Under the pieces are notes generated by a model that was not told where the DNA came from, did not search any database, and was given only the letters and a program-made list of their open reading frames with translations. From assembly GCA_029548395.1 (NCBI GenBank), contig JAKPNM010000053.1, positions 1 to 64,000 of the forward strand: a stretch of 64,000 nt of DNA, in the 5' to 3' direction. The DNA comes from Bacillota bacterium. Lineage in GTDB: Bacteria; Bacillota; Clostridia; Christensenellales; Aristaeellaceae. Position numbers and translations under genes: made by a program. Positions 18,126-27,534 of the stretch are shown piece by piece. The number at the start of each line of letters is the position of its first letter. Within the stretch, counting starts at the first letter, position 1.

Positions 18126-20483
18126 ATGAAGTATCTGCAACGCGCCACTGCCTGTGTGCTTGTAATGCTCATGCTCGCAGCGGTCGTCTTGCCTGTGCTG
18201 GCAAGTTCTATCACGTTTTTGAGGGTTATCAAGCTCGAACAGGTCAAGGAAGGCCATGTGCTGCGGATGGGGATCAAGGCTTCGGACGATGCCGGCCGTG
18301 GACAGCGCCAGGCAGGCGGTCAGATTTCTGTGTCGGTCAACGATGTGCCAGTGCATCTGGTTGATATCACCGGTTCTGAAATTGGACATTTATTACTTAT
18401 TGACACCACCACGCCTTCCCATTCCCAGAGTTGGAGCTATGATGTGATCCGGGCAATGGCCCAGGCTTTTGTCAATGCGATTCCCTTGGATGAGCGTGTG
18501 ATGATTATCACCTTTGATGATAAAGGCGCCTATGATCAGGGCTGGCAAAGCCCGCAGGAAGCACTGTCTTTCATCAGCTCCATCCAGCCCTCCTCACAAA
18601 CCCGGGCGCGATTGTATACAGCGCTAAAACGGGCTCATATCCTGATCCGGGAGCCCAGTAAAGGCGATGACCCTGCTTTTATCAGTTCTATTTTCACTGT
18701 GACCGATGGTTCACCCTCCCTTAGCAGTTACCAGGACATGGGCAGCCTGATTTCTGACAGGAGTTATATCAATTTTGTTATTGCCCGCCCCTATTCCAGC
18801 GTAGTTGTCAACAGCAACTCAAACGCGGGCAAAGCGTTTATCAACAATCAGGCTTTGCTGCAAAGCATCGCCTCACAGCAAAACGGCAAACTGATTGATT
18901 GCGAAACGCCCAGGAACGGGATGCCCGACATAAATGGCCTGTACCGCGAAGTGTACGACATGCTCAATGCGGATTTGTATTACGAGTTTAGTCTTGATCC
19001 CCTGATCGGCAAGGTTCAATACAAAGCGGATGACCTGGTCATGGTAAACATCCAGGCGGGAAATGTCAGTGTAAAGGTGCCCATCGAAGTGGACACCTTG
19101 TCCCTGCCCACGCCCACGCCTACGCCCACGCCTATACCTACGCCTACGCCTACACCTACGCCCACGCCCGCTCCCGAGGCAACTGCAACCAAGCCTGCAG
19201 AGAAAATGACACCCACACCCACCCCGACCCCTTCGCCGGAGCCCTTGATGGTCGAATATGGCAAGGCCAGTTCCAATGCGCGTCAGGCGCGGTATTTCCT
19301 GCATCTTTATAATTATATGGAGGATCACTACACCGAAACCGAGGTGTTTGACAAAGCCGCCCAGCAAGCCTTTGATGAGTTTGCCATAAGAAACGGGCTG
19401 GATACGACGGATGGCATCTATGCCGGTGCTTTTGCGATACTGACAGATCCCTCCAAGATCCCGGTCACCTATCCTCCGCCCAGCCCCACGCCCAGCCCGA
19501 CGCCGACGCCTACCCCGGAACCTACCCCAAGCCCTGAGCCGACACCCCGGGCCATCTATCTCAATGAGGAAGATCCGATTGATGGCAAGGACCTGATTTT
19601 GCCTATGCAGATGAAATTGGAATCGCTGGGCTACTATGCGGCAATCAATGAGACATTTTCTCCCAAAAAGCTTGATCAGGCTACGCTGAACGCCTTGGCT
19701 CTGTTCGCGCAGACCAAAGGAATTGCAAACGAAGCGCCCAATGGCGTCAGCGTTGGGCTGCAGGAAGTGCTCCTGAAAGGTTCCTACGAGCCGTTTACGC
19801 CTTCGCCAAGCCCCAAGCCGCCGGGATTTGTAGATAACCTTCGCGCCAGGATGAGCCAAACACTCAGCATCGGCAGTTTGAAAGTTCCCTTTTGGACGAT
19901 CATCGCGCTGGTCGGCTTGTTGTTGCTGGGAGTAATCATCCTGATTATTCTGCTTCGCAGCGGTCATCAAACCTCTTCGGTCTCCGGCGCGGGCATTCCT
20001 CTTGATCCCTTGGGACAGGGAGACGGTCAAACCAAGGAGGAAGGGACTAAAAAGACAGCTGTCATAACAGGCGAATGGCGTAGGACTGGCAGTAAGACTG
20101 TTGCCATGGACAATTTAGGACTCGCGGTTAATTTCCATATTCAGTTTATGGGCCGCAGTGAAACCACCCATGACTTTGTGTCCCAGCGCTTCACGATTGG
20201 ACGGGAGAACTGCACTTTACTTCTGGATGCCAGGGACATGAGTGTTTCCAAAGAGCATGCCGAATTGAACTATCATGATAACCAGCTGGTTATCATAGAT
20301 TCGAACAGCACCAATGGTACTTTTGTCAATGGTATGCGCGTGCCCAGTATCAAGGATGGCATGATGCCCGTCGGTGGAGATATGAACAAGACACTTGAAT
20401 TGAAAGGCGATGTCTTTGGCCGCGTGATCAACAACGGCGACATCCTCAAAATAGGGATGCATCAGATCACGATTACCTGGTAA
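18126..20483 (+). CDS. Secreted VWA domain + TP-rich linkers + TM + cytosolic FHA domain protein
   Basis: Signal peptide MKYLQRATACVLVMLMLAAVVLPVLA; VWA-like LLLIDTTTPSHSQSW...TVTDGSPS; TM FWTIIALVGLLLLGVIILIILL; C-terminal FHA FTIGRENCTLLLDARDMSVSKEHAELNY...DSNSTNGTFVNG. Start taken at ATG 18126, not the ORF-track 17913. Confidence 0.85.
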   Translation: MKYLQRATACVLVMLMLAAVVLPVLASSITFLRVIKLEQVKEGHVLRMGIKASDDAGRGQRQAGGQISVSVNDVPVHLVDITGSEIGHLLLIDTTTPSHSQSWSYDVIRAMAQAFVNAIPLDERVMIITFDDKGAYDQGWQSPQEALSFISSIQPSSQTRARLYTALKRAHILIREPSKGDDPAFISSIFTVTDGSPSLSSYQDMGSLISDRSYINFVIARPYSSVVVNSNSNAGKAFINNQALLQSIASQQNGKLIDCETPRNGMPDINGLYREVYDMLNADLYYEFSLDPLIGKVQYKADDLVMVNIQAGNVSVKVPIEVDTLSLPTPTPTPTPIPTPTPTPTPTPAPEATATKPAEKMTPTPTPTPSPEPLMVEYGKASSNARQARYFLHLYNYMEDHYTETEVFDKAAQQAFDEFAIRNGLDTTDGIYAGAFAILTDPSKIPVTYPPPSPTPSPTPTPTPEPTPSPEPTPRAIYLNEEDPIDGKDLILPMQMKLESLGYYAAINETFSPKKLDQATLNALALFAQTKGIANEAPNGVSVGLQEVLLKGSYEPFTPSPSPKPPGFVDNLRARMSQTLSIGSLKVPFWTIIALVGLLLLGVIILIILLRSGHQTSSVSGAGIPLDPLGQGDGQTKEEGTKKTAVITGEWRRTGSKTVAMDNLGLAVNFHIQFMGRSETTHDFVSQRFTIGRENCTLLLDARDMSVSKEHAELNYHDNQLVIIDSNSTNGTFVNGMRVPSIKDGMMPVGGDMNKTLELKGDVFGRVINNGDILKIGMHQITITW
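19107..19166 (+). repeat. Hexanucleotide microsatellite (CCYACR)x10 encoding the PTPTPT linker
   Basis: Ten consecutive 6-bp units CCCACG/CCTACG/CCTATA/CCTACA; a second TP-rich tract is at about 19480-19550. Confidence 0.9.
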
Positions 20484-20492
20484 GGAAAGCTG

Positions 20493-21662
20493 ATGAATCA
20501 ACCAAACGGCTCTGCCCGCGCGGTATCCCGGCAGGTGCCGGCGGGCAGGTGCCTGGCCTGCATGAAGACGTTGACGCCGGCCGACATCCGGGAATGCAGC
20601 GCTTGCCACAGCACGCTGCCCTATGTGAGCAAAGACAGCACTTTGCTGGAGCCTGGCGCTGTGCTGAAGGGGCGCTATCAGATTGGCCGTCCCTTGGGCA
20701 GCGGCGGTTTTGGCAACACCTATCTGGCGTTTGATTTGGCAAGCCATTCTGTGTGCGCCGTGAAAGAATATTTTTTGCGCGGGGCTGCCGTCAGGGACAG
20801 GAAAAGCAGCCTGGTGCTGGTTGAGCAGGGCAGGGAACACGCGTTTAAACGTTTTCGCGACAGTTTCATAAAAGAGGCCCAACAGCTTAGCCAATTGGGC
20901 GCCATACCTGGTATGGTCAGGGTCTTTGATGTGTTCCAGCAAAACAATACAGCGTATTTTGCGATGAGCTATGTTCAGGGACAGACGCTCAGGAATTGGT
21001 TGCTGGAACAGAAAGCCCCCCAGGCATTGAATGACGTCTTGGCAATGGTCAATGAATTGCTGGATATTCTTGGTCGGGTGCATGCCCGGGGCATCCTGCA
21101 CCGTGATGTCAGCATGGACAACATCATCCGCGGATCAAACGGAGAGCTGACCCTGATCGATTTTGGCGCCGCGCGCCAGGCCGGCAAACCGGAAATGACG
21201 GTCTACCACAAGGGCGTTTATACTGCGCCGGAGCAAAAGCTGGGTGTCACGCAAGGCCCGTATACGGATATCTACGCAGTAGGGGTTATCATGTTTGCCC
21301 TGCTCCATGGCCGCTTGCCCCATGAGGATCAAAACCGCCTTGAGCCATTGCCGGGTTTGCCGCAGGACATTCAGGCGCAGTTGGACCGTATTTTCCGAAA
21401 GGCCACCCATCCAAGGACTTCCGCCCGTTATCAGCAAACAGCGCAGATGCGCGCAGAACTGCAACAGGTTGCCTTGCGTGCTGACGGTTATCGGCTGTCT
21501 CTTTCAAGGCCCCGGCGCCCCCTGCGAGGGATGCTCCGTACCCCAAAAGGCAGCCGGGAGATTAGGCTGAAGATTTTGCTGGCTGTGTTTTTGTTTTTTT
21601 TATTGCTTCTTTTGCTTGCCATTGTCTTAGGTGATGCGGGTTTTCAAGGTGTAACGGATTGA
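20493..21662 (+). CDS. Zinc-ribbon Ser/Thr protein kinase with C-terminal TM
   Basis: CxxC...CxxC N-terminus; P-loop GSGGFGNTYLAFD; HRDVSMDN; DFGAAR; APEQ; C-terminal TM. Confidence 0.93.
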   Translation: MNQPNGSARAVSRQVPAGRCLACMKTLTPADIRECSACHSTLPYVSKDSTLLEPGAVLKGRYQIGRPLGSGGFGNTYLAFDLASHSVCAVKEYFLRGAAVRDRKSSLVLVEQGREHAFKRFRDSFIKEAQQLSQLGAIPGMVRVFDVFQQNNTAYFAMSYVQGQTLRNWLLEQKAPQALNDVLAMVNELLDILGRVHARGILHRDVSMDNIIRGSNGELTLIDFGAARQAGKPEMTVYHKGVYTAPEQKLGVTQGPYTDIYAVGVIMFALLHGRLPHEDQNRLEPLPGLPQDIQAQLDRIFRKATHPRTSARYQQTAQMRAELQQVALRADGYRLSLSRPRRPLRGMLRTPKGSREIRLKILLAVFLFFLLLLLLAIVLGDAGFQGVTD

Positions 21663-21692
21663 TGTGCTAATGTATTCGATGGGAGATAGCAG

Positions 21693-24600
21693 ATGGTAAA
21701 ACCGGGAGACGTGCTGTGTTATTCCTGCATGAGGGAAGTAGTCGCGGGCAAGAGCTGCCCCTTGTGCGGTGCGCCCATACCATATGAGGCGCGGGATGTA
21801 TTGGACCTAAAACCCGGCACAGTGCTCAACGGCAAGTATACGATCGGCCGCTGCCTTGGCAGGGGCGGCTTTGGCGCGACTTACCTGGCTATGGAAAGCA
21901 GCCTGGGCGGGCGCTTTGCGATCAAGGAGTATTTTTATCAGGCTTGCTGCACCCGCGCGGTAGATTCCAATGAGATTGTTGTCAAACCGGGCATGGAGGA
22001 GGATTTCCGCCGTTTCAAGGAGAAATTCCACCAGGAAGCGCGCAGGCTGCAGGAGTTCCAGCATTCCCCGGGGGTGGTGAAATGTCTGGAGTACTTTGAG
22101 GAAAACGGCACCGCTTATTTTGTAATGGAATATCTTGAGGGTGTCACCCTGATGGACTTTATGAGAAAACGCGGCACCACTCTGACAGCGGATGAGCTTA
22201 TTCCCATTCTTCTGCGGGCGCTCAAGGCGCTGGAACAGGTACACGCCAAGGGCTATATCCACCGTGACATTTCTCCGGACAACCTCTTTTTGCTTCAGGG
22301 CGGAGAGATCAAATTGATAGACTTCGGCTCGGCCAGGCAGACCAGCGCGCGGTCCATGACCCGCCTGGCTAAGGGCAGCTATACCGCGCCTGAGCAGGAG
22401 TTTAACCGCGAGCAAACCCCGGCTACCGATTTATATGCCCTGGGCGTCAGTATTTTCACGCTGCTGGTCGGTAGGCAACCGGAGAAGCAGCCTTTAACAG
22501 GAAGCGGAAGCCGCTATAAGCTGGAGCCTCTGCCGGCAGACACCCCTCCTTCCCTGCAATCAATTTATACCAAGGCAACAGCCTTTGACGCCAAGAGCCG
22601 CTACCGGACCGCGCCGGAGATGGCCGCCGCGATAAACCTGGCTTTCCCCGGCTTTATCCCGACTACCGGCAGCTATACAACTTTCTCACCGTCCCCAAAG
22701 CGTCAGATCGGGCGCATTATCGGGCTTGTGAGCATCCTGCTGGCGCTTGCTGCCGTGGTTCTCATCCTCCTGAATCAGCCGTCAGCGCTTACTAGCGAAG
22801 TTACCATCCGCTACTACAACCAGCAAGGGAATTTGCTTAATACAGTCAATCAAAGCTTTTCAAAAGGCACCTACACCATTACCGCGGATGATGATATGGT
22901 ACCGCCGGGGCATCTGCTTACAAGTGAGCGTGAACAATTCCTTCGGGTCAATGAGGATGGCTCCGTATCTCCTGGAAACATTGATTTTATCTACATGCAA
23001 ACTGCGCAGTCTGCTGCGGGCAGCGTGACCTACGATCTGTTGCCGGATCAGGATGGCGGGCTGTTCATTATTATTAACGGCGGCGCTTCCGTCTCCATTC
23101 AGATGACGCCCCATGAGCTGGTGCGCGCGAATCTGGTAACTGAAAAACATTTGGCTTACCCGCTGTATTTGATCCACCGGGAATCCGGCAACCGTTTTCA
23201 GGTTGTTGACAGCCTGGACGGTTCCACAGCCGTTGGTCTGCAGCCGGGGATATATGATGCAGCATTAGATTTGTCCGGGAATGATCTTCTTTCGAAAGCC
23301 CCCCTGGAAATCCGTGCAGGGCAAAGCGATTATCAGCTGTTTTTTGATGATGACATCCTGGCGTTTTTCAACGACTACGGGGCTTTGCCCCTGCCCGCTG
23401 ACCAGGCGCTGGTGGATTATGGCGCCGGTCCTTACAGCACAGACAAGTTGGAAAAGGTACGCCTGACCGTGTTTGCTGAGCAGGCGCAGCCTAATGACCT
23501 GCGCCGCTTGATGTATCATGTGAACTTGCATATGGATGTGCCTCAAGGGTTGAGCGACAGATTTGAGTTGATTCCAAACGGTCAAGACAGAGGCATATCC
23601 TTCAGTCAGGAAAGCGCTGCATCCCTGCGCATGACATCAGGCACTTACGAAGTCAGGATGTATATTGGCGCAGCGGAATTTGAAAGCCTTGAACAAATCA
23701 CAGTTAAAGCCGATAAAGTTCAGCAGAATCTGTCAGTCAGCTTCAACCTGGACGACGCGATGAGCTTAGCAAAGACTGCCGCGTATAAAATAGCGGACAA
23801 CGACGTGACGAAATTCATTGGCCAGCAGTTAGGCAATGCAACCGGCTTGACGCTTTCCAAGGTCAGCCTCAAAACCAACCTGATCAATCTGTATGGTATC
23901 AATGACGATGACGTTGTCTTTCGTTTGCGCCTTCAAAACGACGACAACCTGCTCAGCGACCCTTTGCCGGTTAAAAGCCTTGGCACCACTGTTCATCTGA
24001 GCCCCGGATCGTACACGCTTCAGGCGGAGATGAACAACCAGACCCTTATATCCGAGCCTTTTTACGTTGCTTACAACAATGATGTAAGCCAAACTTTGAA
24101 TTTTGACACCTCTGTGCTGACGCGGTGGACACCCCCGCCTGAAGGCTCGGTCGTTTTTGCCTACGACCTGGATCACGATGAGCGCAATGGTTCCATGATG
24201 GTTGTTGTTGGCAAGGACGCCGAACTGATTATGAACAATCCGGTGGCCCTGTACCCGGTCGCCCTTAGTCTGGATTTGCCGCCTTATATGGTAGAAAATA
24301 AGCAGTTCACCCTTGAGCACCATGAAAGCGGGATGACGCTGAATGCGCCTTACTATGGCGTTGAGCCTCATCAAATGCGTTTGATGGCCGGCAGCTATAC
24401 ACTGAGCATCACCAACAAGGATACGCCGTTTGAAGCGGAGCAACCTTTTCTTGTTGATGGTAATACTGAACAAATAACAATCTTATTTGATCAAAACGCT
24501 ATTGTGTTTTATCAAGAAAATGGCTTGTTGCCCCTGAAGCCGGATGCCATGGTGCTCAGGGCACGAGGCGCTACCCTGCTGGGCAGGACAGGACAGAAGC

Positions 24601-27407
24601 CGCTTGAGGTGGATGCCCGTCTCGCGGCTGGTCATGAGGCGTTCAATGCCGGGCAGATCCCTTTGTACCCGGTGACCATTCGGGTGGATTTGCCACGTGA
24701 ATATGACAATGCCGTCAGCCTGACCCTGGCGGATAACCCGGACATTGCTATTCCGCTTGCTTTGCGCCCCGGGCCAGTAGAAATGCAGGTGTCAGCCGGC
24801 TCTTACCGGCTCAGTTATTCCGTCAATGGTGTGCCTGTGTACTCCCCGGTGTTTGCCTTCGGTCCAAACGCCGCTGCCGATTATCATTGGCAGCTGGACG
24901 ATGCGATGGCGGATGAATACCAGCGGTTCGGTTATTTCACCGCGCAGCGTGGCGCGGACAAGGAATCCTATCAGAAACTGGGGTCTGAAAAATATCATTG
25001 GCCTCAATTATGTCTGGCTTTGCCCATGTATGAAACTCCCATCAGCACCAACATGGATCGAATAACGGGCTTTCACCATGCGTTAATCACGGGTCTTGAA
25101 ATCGTCAATACCCTGACAGGCAAGGCTTATAATGTCCTGCCTCTTCTGGACAGCGGCATGAGCCTCAGTGGCTTGCAGGTAAGCAAAGGCTGCTATCTGT
25201 TGAGGCTGCACACCAAAGGCGGCCAGGTAGACAGCAGTGAAACCTTTGCTGTGGACGGGAAAAAGGATGCGTCATACAGCGTGAGTTTCAACCAACAGGC
25301 TGTGCTGAGCTTGCTTCCGGCGCCATTGCCTGAGGGTAGTTTTGTGATCGGACGTGAAGGTAAAGACAGGATTGAGGTCATGCTCATCAAGGATGGCCAG
25401 GAGATCCCGGCGCAGGCTCCCGTGCAGCTTTGGCCGGTTGAAATCACCACCAACCTGGGCAAGAAGCATCAGGAAATGATCCTCAGGCATACCCAGTCCG
25501 GTCAAACCACCAGCTTGGCTCTGAAGGACGGCAAAGCGCATATCTTGGCGTCAGCGGGCACCTATGTGCTGGAAGCCCTGGTGTCCGGCATACGGCTGAC
25601 TCCACAGGGCCTGCCAAATTTTGTCATTGCAGACAAGAAAGTGTCTTTGGATGTAAAATTCGGTTTGTTGTCCGGTGTCACCTATCCCAATGGCCAGCCA
25701 TCAGGCGATGTGACGGCAGGAGACCGGATTGTTGCTGCCCTGGATTTTGGCAGCAATGCGCCTGCTTCCGTCCAAACCATGTCCTCGGACAGCAAGATTG
25801 TCAGCATAGAACAAGATCATAGCAATCTGTCCAGAGTAGTGATCCGTGTGTTGCGAAAGGGTACCGCGACGGTCACCATTACTGATGGGATCAGCCGGTA
25901 TTCTCTGGACTTGAAAGTCAAGGCATATGAGTTTGCGGCGGCTAAGGAGCAATTTGCGCTGTATGCCGGCGGCAGTGTCAAGGCCGGATTTCTGGATAAG
26001 GACGGCGTTTCGCTCTCCGGGTCTTACCTGGAGGCAAACGATGTCAAGGGGCTGAAAGTCAGCGCGGGAGAGAACGGCCTGGTGATTTCCTCCGTAGTGC
26101 CTGGCACCTATGATTTGCCGGTTACATGTCTGAATACTACCATCACGGTCAAGGTTCAGGTCTATGACGATATAAAGGGCAGCCCCATACCGCCGGCAAG
26201 CATGTCTGTAAACGAAGTTGTCATGATGGATTTGCCAACTTACTCCGGGACGCTCAACAAGCTGGAGATTCCTGCTGATTCCGGAGGTGTTATCAAGGTA
26301 GAAAAGGATGCGGACAACCCGCAGCAGCTGCGCTTGCATGCCCTGAAAACCGGCACGGCAGAGCTGGTGTTGACTTTGGACGGGCGCGTAAGAACGCTGG
26401 GCACCATAGAGGTAATCAGGTTAAACACAGCGCATATCAAAAACGGCGTAGGTTTTTTCGGCACATATTTCTTTCTTGATGAGTACGGTCAGACACTCCT
26501 TTTTAAGCGCGGAAGTGATCGGGCCTATAACGTACTTGAACCGAAATTCATCAAACTCCTTGCCAATGACACCGTGGTGGTCGGGCTGACTGAAGAAGGC
26601 GAATTGTATGCCTACGGCAACAAGATAAACCTGGACAGGTGGTTTGACAGGGTAAGTAGAGGCCGTGTGACCTTGAACTATATGGACATCAAAATCAAGG
26701 ATTTTTCTTTGACCGATTCCAGCCTTGTATATATCCTGAAAGAGAACGGAATCATGCAATCCGATGGCAGGCGGCAATTTGTGAAAGCGGGCGGATTATG
26801 GATGCATTTCCCACGCACTGCGGAAGACGCCCCGCTGCGGCCATTGCAAGTGTCCCACGATCCAGTTGTTCCCGGCACGCTGGAGCTGCAGCCAAGCAAT
26901 TCCCGGTCCCATAACTTTCTCGCGGTTCCCGAGGGATCTCAGGATGGCTTGAATCAAGTATTTACGATCGGCCATGATTCCCGGTACGCACGCGTCAATC
27001 CGCAGATCAATGCCGGCAACGCAACCCTGAACCCTGTTCGTGTATGGGCTGCGCAGGATGCGCTGTTCATCCTGACCGCGGAAGGCCGGCTGTATTCCCG
27101 CGAAACCAACCAAAAGGACTACAGGCTCGTCAGGAATAATGCTGATTTTAATTCTTTTAATCTTGTCCATGTCCTGCCCATGAACAACCATACTTATTTC
27201 CTGGACAATCAGAACAGACTCTATCTTTCCGGCAAAACTTCAGACAGCCTCTATAAGCAGATTACGCTGGTGGCGCAAGAGGTTGCCTGGATGCAGCAGG
27301 TTTCATCCGAGGATGTGATGCTGTTCCACACGGATGGCTCAATCAGCCTGTACCAGAACGGTGTGGCCGTTTCTGAGGTATCGCGCTTAAAAATCAAGTA
27401 TCCATAG
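21693..27407 (+). CDS. 1904-aa zinc-ribbon receptor Ser/Thr kinase with repetitive ectodomain and RCC1-like C-terminus
   Basis: CYSCMREVVAGKSCPLC; GRGGFGATYLAME; HRDISPDN; DFGSAR; single TM at about 22715-22775; ~1540-aa extracellular region with repeated Ig-like modules; RCC1-like segments such as VVGLTEEGELYAYGN. Confidence 0.9.
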   Translation: MVKPGDVLCYSCMREVVAGKSCPLCGAPIPYEARDVLDLKPGTVLNGKYTIGRCLGRGGFGATYLAMESSLGGRFAIKEYFYQACCTRAVDSNEIVVKPGMEEDFRRFKEKFHQEARRLQEFQHSPGVVKCLEYFEENGTAYFVMEYLEGVTLMDFMRKRGTTLTADELIPILLRALKALEQVHAKGYIHRDISPDNLFLLQGGEIKLIDFGSARQTSARSMTRLAKGSYTAPEQEFNREQTPATDLYALGVSIFTLLVGRQPEKQPLTGSGSRYKLEPLPADTPPSLQSIYTKATAFDAKSRYRTAPEMAAAINLAFPGFIPTTGSYTTFSPSPKRQIGRIIGLVSILLALAAVVLILLNQPSALTSEVTIRYYNQQGNLLNTVNQSFSKGTYTITADDDMVPPGHLLTSEREQFLRVNEDGSVSPGNIDFIYMQTAQSAAGSVTYDLLPDQDGGLFIIINGGASVSIQMTPHELVRANLVTEKHLAYPLYLIHRESGNRFQVVDSLDGSTAVGLQPGIYDAALDLSGNDLLSKAPLEIRAGQSDYQLFFDDDILAFFNDYGALPLPADQALVDYGAGPYSTDKLEKVRLTVFAEQAQPNDLRRLMYHVNLHMDVPQGLSDRFELIPNGQDRGISFSQESAASLRMTSGTYEVRMYIGAAEFESLEQITVKADKVQQNLSVSFNLDDAMSLAKTAAYKIADNDVTKFIGQQLGNATGLTLSKVSLKTNLINLYGINDDDVVFRLRLQNDDNLLSDPLPVKSLGTTVHLSPGSYTLQAEMNNQTLISEPFYVAYNNDVSQTLNFDTSVLTRWTPPPEGSVVFAYDLDHDERNGSMMVVVGKDAELIMNNPVALYPVALSLDLPPYMVENKQFTLEHHESGMTLNAPYYGVEPHQMRLMAGSYTLSITNKDTPFEAEQPFLVDGNTEQITILFDQNAIVFYQENGLLPLKPDAMVLRARGATLLGRTGQKPLEVDARLAAGHEAFNAGQIPLYPVTIRVDLPREYDNAVSLTLADNPDIAIPLALRPGPVEMQVSAGSYRLSYSVNGVPVYSPVFAFGPNAAADYHWQLDDAMADEYQRFGYFTAQRGADKESYQKLGSEKYHWPQLCLALPMYETPISTNMDRITGFHHALITGLEIVNTLTGKAYNVLPLLDSGMSLSGLQVSKGCYLLRLHTKGGQVDSSETFAVDGKKDASYSVSFNQQAVLSLLPAPLPEGSFVIGREGKDRIEVMLIKDGQEIPAQAPVQLWPVEITTNLGKKHQEMILRHTQSGQTTSLALKDGKAHILASAGTYVLEALVSGIRLTPQGLPNFVIADKKVSLDVKFGLLSGVTYPNGQPSGDVTAGDRIVAALDFGSNAPASVQTMSSDSKIVSIEQDHSNLSRVVIRVLRKGTATVTITDGISRYSLDLKVKAYEFAAAKEQFALYAGGSVKAGFLDKDGVSLSGSYLEANDVKGLKVSAGENGLVISSVVPGTYDLPVTCLNTTITVKVQVYDDIKGSPIPPASMSVNEVVMMDLPTYSGTLNKLEIPADSGGVIKVEKDADNPQQLRLHALKTGTAELVLTLDGRVRTLGTIEVIRLNTAHIKNGVGFFGTYFFLDEYGQTLLFKRGSDRAYNVLEPKFIKLLANDTVVVGLTEEGELYAYGNKINLDRWFDRVSRGRVTLNYMDIKIKDFSLTDSSLVYILKENGIMQSDGRRQFVKAGGLWMHFPRTAEDAPLRPLQVSHDPVVPGTLELQPSNSRSHNFLAVPEGSQDGLNQVFTIGHDSRYARVNPQINAGNATLNPVRVWAAQDALFILTAEGRLYSRETNQKDYRLVRNNADFNSFNLVHVLPMNNHTYFLDNQNRLYLSGKTSDSLYKQITLVAQEVAWMQQVSSEDVMLFHTDGSISLYQNGVAVSEVSRLKIKYP

Positions 27408-27534
27408 CGCTCACGCCAAGCCCGGACAACTGTTTTTGATGTATAATAAGCAAGCGCTGGATGGATGATGGAGCTGTTTTCCCTGGCGAGATCATGGTGA
27501 ACTGTCAATCTGTCGAAGAATCGAGGAGAAGATC

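Noticed and set aside
19107-19550. CRISPR-like short repeats
   Set aside because: Hexanucleotide coding repeat without spacers; no cas genes in the window
18873-20030. 385-aa minus-strand ORF opposite the VWA-FHA gene
   Set aside because: Low-complexity Arg/Gly protein created by the antisense of the TP-repeat; the plus strand has clear domains
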